Of a stretch of DNA of 24,630 bases, positions 16,618-22,820 are shown in pieces (position 1 is the first letter of the stretch; every line of letters starts with the position of its first letter). Source of the stretch: JASFYU01 sp045046905 (GTDB taxonomy: Bacteria; Bacteroidota; Bacteroidia; Flavobacteriales; Flavobacteriaceae); NCBI GenBank assembly GCA_045046905.1, contig JASFYU010000065.1, positions 1-24,630 on the forward strand. Reading direction: 5' to 3'. Under the pieces are notes generated by a model that saw only the letters and a program-made list of their open reading frames with translations, ran no database searches and was not told where the DNA came from. The translations under genes were made by a program, and so were the position numbers.

Positions 16618-16845
16618 ACCTCAGCGTAAAAAAGTGTTTTTAATCGTCGATTATACCATGAATTCCTTTTTCGAAGTATCGAATACCCTTTGTTTTTAAT
16701 CAATTTAATGGTGTTTTATTCGAAACATATCCGTTTTAACCCTATTTTTAATACGTTAGTTCCCTCAGAATTTGCAAATACCCCCTATCTCGTAAAGTGC
16801 CGTTCGCATATTATCAGTGTTATCTAACTAAGAATACCAACATCG

Positions 16846-17778
16846 ATGAAACACATACGTATAGATATCGAACAGAAGTTGGCTCCACAATTCATCAAGC
16901 AATTCAATATGTCACCGATCGGTGATGAATTTGAAATGGACCCTTCTATTGGTAATGGCAAAATGCATTGTATCGAATTTCCTTCCAAACTTGAATTTTA
17001 CCATTTCAAGAGTTGCGAATACAAGACCCCTATCAGTATGACCTCTATCAATGCAAAGCATTCTGATTGGTTCCTTTTTCATATAAATCTTTCGCAGCTC
17101 AAACAAACAAAGCATATTGATGACAAGGTTATTGAGTTTCAAAAACACCTTCCTATAGGGCTATTGATCTACGGTCCTGGTATTCAGATACAGACTAAAT
17201 TTCCAACAGCTCAGAATGTAGAAGTGGCATCCTTTAGGTTTCACAAAGATTTTTTATCGTTTTACTTCGGCAATCAAATCAAGATTGAAGAAATGATGTC
17301 TTATGAAAATCTGGATTATAGGATGGAGGAGCTACTACGCCTTGCACTTGCCCAAATGCACAATAAGATCCTCTGTCATAGGCACCTTCTAGAATTTATT
17401 ACCCTTTTGACCGAGAAACTAAAAAAAAGGCAAACACAACAACCAAAAGTCAATATACATGCAGTAGATATTAAAAGTCTCTTTATTGCCGCTGCACGAT
17501 TACGTAATCCAACGGCCATTGATTTACCATTGGTAAATGATTTGGCTATTAGTGCCGGCATGGGTATGAGTAAATTCAAAATGTGCTTTAAACAATTGTT
17601 TGGCACATCACCAAAACAATTTCATCATAAAATACGGATGGAATATGCCATGAACGAACTCCTTGCAAAACGAAAGACGCCTACCCAATTAAGCTATGAG
17701 TTTGGGTATTCACACCCTTCAAATTTCACCTCGGCATTTAAAAATTACTTCAATAAGCTTCCCTCAGACTGCTACTGA
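16846..17778 (+). CDS. AraC-family transcriptional regulator
   Basis: A 310-residue protein. The C-terminal region from about 225 has two helix-turn-helix segments typical of AraC: LPLVNDLAISAGMGMSKFKM followed by CFKQLFGTSPKQFHHKIRME, then TPTQLSYEFGYSHPSNFTSA with FKNYFNKLP at the end. The N-terminal 200 residues are a ligand or sensor domain without recognised motif, as in many Bacteroidota AraC proteins of about 300-330 residues. The gene lies between the two 391-bp units and 91 bases before the SnoaL-like gene on the same strand, so it may control that gene or the flanking small secreted protein genes (inference). Confidence 0.9.
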   Translation: MKHIRIDIEQKLAPQFIKQFNMSPIGDEFEMDPSIGNGKMHCIEFPSKLEFYHFKSCEYKTPISMTSINAKHSDWFLFHINLSQLKQTKHIDDKVIEFQKHLPIGLLIYGPGIQIQTKFPTAQNVEVASFRFHKDFLSFYFGNQIKIEEMMSYENLDYRMEELLRLALAQMHNKILCHRHLLEFITLLTEKLKKRQTQQPKVNIHAVDIKSLFIAAARLRNPTAIDLPLVNDLAISAGMGMSKFKMCFKQLFGTSPKQFHHKIRMEYAMNELLAKRKTPTQLSYEFGYSHPSNFTSAFKNYFNKLPSDCY

Positions 17779-17869
17779 TTTCGTCCTTCTGCACTACTAA
17801 AGTGACGTTAAGCATTAATGACTGCCTTTCATAAATCCCTTATTTAGCATAAACCAATTCATAATAACA

Positions 17870-18460
17870 ATGAAAACGTATGCATTAATGCTTGTTTTAA
17901 TCACACTATGCTCAAAAGGACTATCACAAAAAACTATGGATAGCTTGATAACACAGCAAGAACTGAACAAACAATTGGCCAGAAATTTCTTCGAAGACCT
18001 TTGGTTCAGCAACAATACCTCTAAATACTCCGACTATGTGGCCGACAATTATATCGTGCATGACATTGGAGATAGAAAGGGGGTGACTGAGCCTGCAATT
18101 GAACAAAAGCATATTGCCGACTTTTTTTGGAAGAATGGTGCGTTTGATAGTAAGATCGATTATCAAATTGCAGAAGGTGACCTAGTCGCAACAAGATGGA
18201 CAGGGTTTTTTAAAGCCAATACCCTATTTGGTCGTATAGCACTTGAAACAAAAAAACCGATTAGCATCATCAATGTGTTTCGAATCAAAAACGGTAAAAT
18301 CGTGGAATTTTGGAATCATAGGCATGATATCGACACTCCTCAAACCTTGAAATTCACTCTAAAAGGGCTTTTGTTCGGATTACTTATCGCCTTGGCCCCC
18401 ACCATTCTTGCCATTAGACTAAAGAGAAAATTAAAGAGGATATCTCATGGTTCAACATAA
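17870..18460 (+). CDS. SnoaL-like (ester cyclase type) protein, exported and membrane-anchored
   Basis: The 196-residue protein has a signal peptide (MKTYALMLVLITLCSKGLSQ), a SnoaL-like alpha/beta barrel (NTF2 fold) over about 30-150, and a C-terminal membrane helix (LLFGLLIALAPTILAI, about 165-180) followed by a basic tail RLKRKLKR. Fold signs are YVADNYIVHD, EGDLVATRWTGFF and INVFRIKNGKIVEFWNHRHD, which is the usual end of SnoaL domains. These domains bind small hydrophobic molecules, and most members lack known activity. A SnoaL domain facing the periplasm and tethered to the membrane is unusual. It probably shares a transcript with the AraC-type gene upstream. Confidence 0.82.
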   Translation: MKTYALMLVLITLCSKGLSQKTMDSLITQQELNKQLARNFFEDLWFSNNTSKYSDYVADNYIVHDIGDRKGVTEPAIEQKHIADFFWKNGAFDSKIDYQIAEGDLVATRWTGFFKANTLFGRIALETKKPISIINVFRIKNGKIVEFWNHRHDIDTPQTLKFTLKGLLFGLLIALAPTILAIRLKRKLKRISHGST

Positions 18461-18550
18461 AAGTCAACCACCTCTGGTCATGCCCATAGAGACATCAACC
18501 TCAGCACAGGGCATAAATGCGTTCAAAGCATAGTTGAAAGCGTATATCTA

Positions 18551-18769
18551 TTAAGCCAATTTAGCTTTGTTTCTTTTTGTAGTGAAAGAAAGAGCCTTCT
18601 TTACTTTAGAATTTTTGAACTTGTAAAGACGGGCAACACTGTTCTCGTTAGCTGCAGGAGTAACGATCGTCATCTCGGCAGCTTCGACCTTAACTTCTTC
18701 AGAAGCGTCCTGAGCCTGGGCGGCTACTCCGATAAAAAGAATAAAGATTAAAGTTGCGATGGTTTTCAT
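18551..18769 (-). CDS. Small secreted protein, paralogue 3 (72 aa)
   Basis: Near twin of the gene at 16255-16473: same signal peptide, same basic tail VARLYKFKNSKVKKALSFTT, four substitutions in the middle (KVEAAEM and ANENS instead of KIETVEM and AKENS). Most differences lie in the acidic middle, so the tail seems under constraint. It is convergent with the SnoaL-like gene and divergent from msrA. The protein would be exported by Sec and remain periplasmic or be released. Confidence 0.85.
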   Translation of the reverse strand: MKTIATLIFILFIGVAAQAQDASEEVKVEAAEMTIVTPAANENSVARLYKFKNSKVKKALSFTTKRNKAKLA

Positions 18770-18810
18770 GACTTGCGTTTTGTTATAAGAACAACTCTGG
18801 CAAGCGTATT

Positions 18811-18843
18811 TAGGGGGGTCCTGATTCGTTCAAGAACCCCCTA
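18811..18843 (-). promoter_or_regulatory. Potential leader hairpin upstream of paralogue 3
   Basis: Arms TAGGGGG and CCCCCTA pair fully here; inside them TC/GA and TGA/TCA pair around a short TTCGT loop with two mismatches. Its location relative to the ATG (42-74 nt) equals that in copy 1. Confidence 0.45.
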
Positions 18844-18864
18844 TTTTCGGTGAAGTGCAACAGC

Positions 18865-18913
18865 TCGGTTAAAGTGTGAAAAATGCTCGGTGAACGTACT
18901 GGGACCTAAAAAC
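18865..18913 (-). promoter_or_regulatory. 49-nt conserved upstream element, copy 3
   Basis: Starts 96 nt from the ATG of paralogue 3. The repeats tcggttaaa (18865) and tcggtgaac (18887) lie 22 bases apart, and tcggtgaa occurs again at 18847. Equivalent to 16569-16617 and 12007-12055. Confidence 0.6.
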
Positions 18914-19104
18914 ACCTCAGCGTAAAAAAGTGTTTTTAATCGGGGTTTCACGAAGGTGAGGGAGGGTGAAATAAGGCCAAAACCTAAGTTTTAGGTAAAA
19001 TACCTTCCTAAAATGGGCGACCATAGTATTATGGTGACCCAAAAAATTTAAATGATTTTGGTAAGTATTCGTACCTTATGTATTCTAAAGAAAAAAGTTG
19101 AAAA

Positions 19105-19791
19105 ATGAAATCATTTAAAATTACCGTTCTCGTATTGATCGCATTGGTCTCGACCAACTGCCAATCAAAAGTCAAAAAAAACGAAAAGACCGTAGTCGCC
19201 GAAATAAAAGAAGTGTTTGAAACTACTCAACCGCAAGACCTGAGCAAATATGAAACCGCCTATTTTGCAAGTGGTTGCTTTTGGTGTGTAGAAGCAATCT
19301 TTGAAAGCGTAAAAGGCGTCAAAGAAGTTATTTCAGGATATGCAGGCGGCAAGGAGAAAAACCCCACTTACGAACAAGTGGGTGGTGGGTTGAGCAGCCA
19401 TGCCGAAGCTGTTGAAGTATACTACGACCCCAAGGAAATTTCATTTACCGCCCTTGTGCAAATATTTTTTGGATCACATGACCCAACTACTCTAAATAGG
19501 CAAGGTCCGGATCGAGGAAAACAATATCGCTCTGTCGCCTTCTATAAAACTAATGAAGAAAAGAAAATCATCGATGCCTATATCGTCGCATTAAAAAAAC
19601 AAAACGTATATAATGGTGACTCCATTACTACAGAGGTCACCAAATTCACCATATTCTACAAAGCCGAAGACTATCATCAGGATTATGAAAAAAGAAACCC
19701 TAATAATTCCTATATCCGGAATGTTTCGATTCCTCGCTTAAATCGATTCAAGAAAAACTTCTCGGACTATCTAAAAGAGGATATGCATTAA
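19105..19791 (+). CDS. msrA: Peptide-methionine (S)-S-oxide reductase MsrA, exported
   Basis: MsrA reduces the S epimer of methionine sulfoxide in oxidised proteins. The catalytic motif is ASGCFWCVEAIF (from residue 55), with nucleophile Cys58 and Cys61. Further family blocks are GVKEVISGYAGG, YEQVGGGLSSHAEAVEVYYD, FFGSHDPTTLNRQGPDRGKQ and YRSVAFY, and EDYHQDYEKRNP near the end. At 228 residues it is longer than cytosolic MsrA because of an N-terminal export signal (MKSFKITVLVLIALVSTNCQ); Cys19 may be lipidated, although the lipobox (STNC) is unusual. A periplasmic repair role follows if so. A strong terminator follows at 19820-19847. Confidence 0.95.
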   Translation: MKSFKITVLVLIALVSTNCQSKVKKNEKTVVAEIKEVFETTQPQDLSKYETAYFASGCFWCVEAIFESVKGVKEVISGYAGGKEKNPTYEQVGGGLSSHAEAVEVYYDPKEISFTALVQIFFGSHDPTTLNRQGPDRGKQYRSVAFYKTNEEKKIIDAYIVALKKQNVYNGDSITTEVTKFTIFYKAEDYHQDYEKRNPNNSYIRNVSIPRLNRFKKNFSDYLKEDMH

Positions 19792-19819
19792 TTCTCCGTA
19801 TTTATATTTAAATTATCAC

Positions 19820-19847
19820 AAAGCGACCTAATACTGGTCGCTTTTTT
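19820..19847 (+). terminator. Rho-independent terminator after msrA
   Basis: AAAGCGACC (19820-19828) pairs perfectly with GGTCGCTTT (19836-19844) around TAATACT, followed by TTT. It lies 28 bases after the msrA stop. Confidence 0.93.
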
Positions 19848-19904
19848 ATTAGTAGTTTTATTGCTTAATTAATTCGACTAAAATTACTCACAAAACAATA
19901 TTCG

Positions 19905-21233
19905 ATGACCACAAGACGCAATTTTATCAAAAAAACAACCGTAGGAACCGCTGCAGTAACTTTGGGCGGCCTGATTCTTCCTAATATGGGATACGCCAAT
20001 ATTCTTGGGGCAAACGACCGTATCAATTGCGCCGTAATCGGGGTACGGAGTAGAGCCAAGGCACATGTAAAGGCAATCAATGCAGATGCCAATGCTAAAA
20101 TCCTATACAGTTGCGACGTTGACGATGTGATTCTAGAGGAACATAACAAATGGTGTCAAGAAAATATCGGCTATATTCCCAAGGTAGAGAAAGACTTCAG
20201 GAAAATTTTGGAAGATAAAAATGTAGATGCAGTCTTTATCGCTACGCCAGAACATTGGCATGCTCCTATGGCCATTATGGCATTACAGGCAGGAAAACAT
20301 GTGTATGTAGAGAAACCCTGTAGTCATAATCCTCATGAAAATGGACTTTTGGTCGAGGCCCAGAAAAAATACAACAGAAAAGTTCAAATGGGCAACCAAC
20401 AGCGCTCTGCTCAAACCTCGATTCAGGCTGTAAAGGACATAAAAGACGGAATTATAGGCCAAGTATATAAAGGAGAAGCCTATTACTCGAACAATCGCGG
20501 ATCCATAGGTGCCGGAAAAAAAATCAAAGCACCCCATACCCTTAACTGGGATATGTGGCAAGGACCTGCACCACGTGAAGAGTACAGAGACAATATTCAC
20601 CCCTACAACTGGCACTGGTTCAAAACCTGGGGTACTGGCGAAATACACAATAATGGTACGCATGAAATCGATGTTTGCCGATGGGCATTGGGTGTCGACC
20701 TGCCCAATAGCGTCACCTCATTTGGTGGTAAATACACCTATAATGATGATTGGGAATTTGTTGATAATCAGCAGGTTACCTACCAATTTGATGATGACAA
20801 GTTTATTACTTGGACAGGACATAGCCGGGGAGTCATAAAACCCCAAAGACCAGGAAGAGGCGTGACCATCTATGGCAGCAAGGGTTCAATAATGCTAGAT
20901 CGTAATTTTTATAAATTGTTCGACCTACAGGGCAATCCTATCAAAATCGAGTATGAGCAAACCACCAGCGCAACAACAAATACCAGAGGTGAAGGCGGGC
21001 TCGACGTAAACCATATCAGTAATTTTTTCAATGCTATTCGAAAAGATATCAGCCTACATTCAGACATTAAAGATGCCAGTATCTCTACCATGCTCTGCCA
21101 TTTAGGCAATATGGCTCAAGATACCAGAGAAACTTTAAAAATTGATACCTCTACCGGAAAGGTCTTGAATAGTGAAAAGGCCATGAAAAATTGGAAAAGG
21201 GAGTATCAAAATGGTTGGGAACCTAAATTATAA
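19905..21233 (+). CDS. Tat-exported Gfo/Idh/MocA family oxidoreductase
   Basis: A 442-residue protein with a twin-arginine signal (MTTRRNFIKKTTVGTAAVTL, RRNFIKK motif) directing the folded, cofactor-loaded enzyme to the periplasm. The NAD(P)-binding fold begins near 42 (INCAVIGVRSRAKAHV; the usual GxGxxG is relaxed to GVRSRA). The EKP-type motif is HVYVEKPCSHNP near 135-146, and the C-terminal domain carries TWGTGEIHNNGTHEIDVCRW. Such proteins typically act on sugars or inositol-like substrates; some Tat-exported relatives are GH109 glycosidases that use NAD. Which substrate applies is open. No sugar-utilisation genes adjoin, except the CBM9-like pseudogene 1 kb downstream. Confidence 0.9.
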   Translation: MTTRRNFIKKTTVGTAAVTLGGLILPNMGYANILGANDRINCAVIGVRSRAKAHVKAINADANAKILYSCDVDDVILEEHNKWCQENIGYIPKVEKDFRKILEDKNVDAVFIATPEHWHAPMAIMALQAGKHVYVEKPCSHNPHENGLLVEAQKKYNRKVQMGNQQRSAQTSIQAVKDIKDGIIGQVYKGEAYYSNNRGSIGAGKKIKAPHTLNWDMWQGPAPREEYRDNIHPYNWHWFKTWGTGEIHNNGTHEIDVCRWALGVDLPNSVTSFGGKYTYNDDWEFVDNQQVTYQFDDDKFITWTGHSRGVIKPQRPGRGVTIYGSKGSIMLDRNFYKLFDLQGNPIKIEYEQTTSATTNTRGEGGLDVNHISNFFNAIRKDISLHSDIKDASISTMLCHLGNMAQDTRETLKIDTSTGKVLNSEKAMKNWKREYQNGWEPKL

Positions 21234-21332
21234 TTTTGGTCGCCCTATAACAACTCTATATACCAAACAGGCCATAAGAAGACCGGGATCAAACAAGTTA
21301 TTTATGACCTATTTAACTGTAAACTACCTCGG

Positions 21333-21414
21333 GCAAGCCTGCCTTTTCAGTCAGGCAGGCTTCGGGGTACTTGCCTGACGGCATAGGCAGGTTAAACCCA
21401 CTGGTGGGAATAAA
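21333..21414. repeat. Palindromic dispersed repeat, copy A
   Basis: Starts gcaagcctgcc and ends ggttaaacccactggtggga, then ataaa. Both ends recur at 24271-24377 (gcaagcctgcc and ttaaacccactggtaggatt). The interior holds several inverted copies of GCCTGCC/GGCAGGC, so it can fold into hairpins. The interiors of the two copies differ in length (82 and 107 bases), which suggests a family with conserved ends. Confidence 0.75.
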
Positions 21415-21415
21415 A

Positions 21416-21567
21416 AATGAGGCTGTCTAATAAGCCTTTATAGACGTCTTTGCAAGACAGCAAGCTGGCCATTCTACAGGAGGCAATCTGTAACACTTGG
21501 CTAACAATAAACAAATTGCTTCGCTTTCGTAATGACGTTCGGAGTATACTTCTTAGACAGCCTCATT
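21416..21567. mobile_element. 152-bp MITE-like element with terminal inverted repeats
   Basis: Left end aatgaggctgtctaataag (21416-21434) and right end cttcttagacagcctcatt (21549-21567) are inverted repeats, 18 of 19 matching, 15 consecutive. Inner arms are also loosely complementary (acgtctttgc against the complement of cgtaatgacg). There is no coding capacity. GAGGCTGTCTAA-type ends occur on full insertion sequences of several families, so this is probably a non-autonomous derivative. No certain target-site duplication was seen. Confidence 0.8.
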
Positions 21568-21720
21568 ATTATAAATCCACAGAATGTAATAAAGGATACG
21601 GTTTGAAATGGAAAATTTGAAGGAATATCTGGATATTTCAAAAAGTGTACATGATAAGATTACCTTTTATTTGACTTTGCTTCGGATTTGATGATCTTTT
21701 TCCACTTCTCGCCAAATGTC

Positions 21721-21811
21721 ATCAAATTAACCCCTTAGTCTTTGTGAAATTCAGCTTCGAATAGAATAAAAAATCATCTAAACTGTAAACCAAGATTAGG
21801 TCGAACTCAGG
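21721..21811. repeat. 91-bp dispersed repeat, copy B
   Basis: Same orientation as 6-96, 83 of 91 identical, no gaps. It lies in non-coding DNA here. Left of it on the minus strand a short frame, MTFGEKWKKIIKSEAKSNKR, follows, which I do not recognise. This copy suggests the repeat moves or is scattered independently of lgt. Confidence 0.85.
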
Positions 21812-22198
21812 CTATACCCTCCCTTTTTCATACCGATAACTATCGAAACATGGCAGACCTTGGAATATTAAACCCAATGTATGGCCATCGCCCCGCGATT
21901 TAAATTAGTATATTTTAAGAAAACTACTGCAAGGCATAGCTACTAGCCTTATTCAAAATACAACTGCTGAAATTTAAGCCAAGCCGTACTACCATAAAGA
22001 AAAAGATTTCGTATTAAAAAATTTCTTGAAACCGACTATCCCCGAGGCAGAGCCCTAGGAGTATTTCGCCAGTTTCATTTTGGCTTTAGGCCTTTTACAA
22101 AGTAGGCTACAGTACTAATATATAAGAATTATCTTATAATATTATGAATATACATAGGAAATTACTGCCTTTAATGTAGCAACCCCAATCAACGAACA

Positions 22199-22820
22199 AT
22201 GAAAACCCTACTTATCTCAAACACTTTGGCAGTGCTATTGCCGCACTCCTGCAACGAACCTAAAGAAAAGAAAAAACATCAAATCATCGAGGTCCAAAAG
22301 ACCTTAAAAAGTCAGACTTTGGACAGAAAAGCTAATGAAATTGTATGGAACCGGGCAGATTGGCACCAGCTAGACCAAAACAAGGATCCTTTAAAATTAT
22401 GATGGAATGACGATTGTCTGGAAGTTTTCATAGATGAGGATAACTCAGGAGGCTTACATCAATTCAGTTATAATGCCTTTGCCTATCATATTGATCTGGA
22501 TGGGAATGTGGTCGACCTTGCTCCTTACAAAGAACCTCATTTGTTTATAAGCATATTCGCAGTAAGAGGGTTACCGAAGATCATATCAGCACTTGGGAAA
22601 TGGCCATTAAAGTTTATAATTCTAATTTCATCGATGGAAAAAATAATATTCCCGTACGTCTCTCACCAGCAAAAAAATAGGTTTTGCGCTAGCCTATTGC
22701 AATAATGATGGTAGTACTGAACGCGAAAACTTTATTGGGTCTGTTTTTGTGCACGGTGAGGATAAAAACCAAGGATGGATCAATGCTGATATATTCGGGA
22801 CACTTATTTTAAAGGAGTAG
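22199..22820 (+). pseudogene. CBM9-like carbohydrate-binding lipoprotein, three lesions
   Basis: The start is an export signal (MKTLLISNTLAVLLPHSC, Cys possibly lipidated). The remains of a family 9 carbohydrate-binding-like domain are WNRADWHQLDQN and, beyond an in-frame TGA at 22400-22402, WNDDCLEVFIDEDNSGG with AFAYHIDLDGNVVDL. A first frameshift occurs between about 22520 and 22552, after which HIRSKRVTEDHISTWEMAIK is read. A second lies in the A7 run 22671-22677 (one A missing), after which IGFALAYCNNDGSTERENF and INADIFGTLILKE lead to TAG at 22820. The WHQLDQN-KDPLKL junction looks as if roughly 40-60 residues were deleted (inference). The stop is immediately followed by the stop of the opposite gene. 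A frameshift from sequencing error could explain one lesion, not all. Confidence 0.8.

Larger units (their letters stand above)
16256..16646. repeat. 391-bp duplicated unit, copy 1
   Basis: This block pairs with 18552-18942, same length and orientation, nearly identical. It holds one small secreted protein gene plus 173 nt of its upstream region. Similarity stops sharply at aatcg on one side and at the stop codon on the other. Together the two units form direct repeats around the araC-type and SnoaL-like genes. Confidence 0.92.
18552..18942. repeat. 391-bp duplicated unit, copy 2
   Basis: Second copy of 16256-16646, same orientation, offset 2296 bases throughout with no gaps. Beyond 18942 the sequence differs completely (gggtttcacg instead of tcgattatac). 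Confidence 0.92.
21234..22198. other. Repeat-rich gene-free stretch
   Basis: These 965 bases hold no intact gene on either strand. From left to right: a palindromic dispersed repeat (21333-21414), a MITE-like element (21416-21567), a transition with only short frames, the second 91-bp repeat (21721-21811), and 387 bases without recognised content, including gactatccccgaggcagag near 22034. The stretch looks like an accumulation site for small mobile remnants next to a decaying gene. Confidence 0.75.

Noticed and set aside
19020..19035. ACCATAGTATTATGGT palindrome upstream of msrA
   Set aside because: Six-base arms around a four-base loop can occur by chance in AT-rich DNA; no second copy seen.
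20283..20663. 126-residue minus-strand frame in the Gfo/Idh/MocA gene
   Set aside because: Antisense shadow of a clearly identified oxidoreductase.
21608..21691. Short frame MENLKEYLDISKSVHDKITF... in the repeat-rich gap
   Set aside because: 27 residues with a stop and no continuation in other frames; possibly a remnant but cannot be tied to any family.
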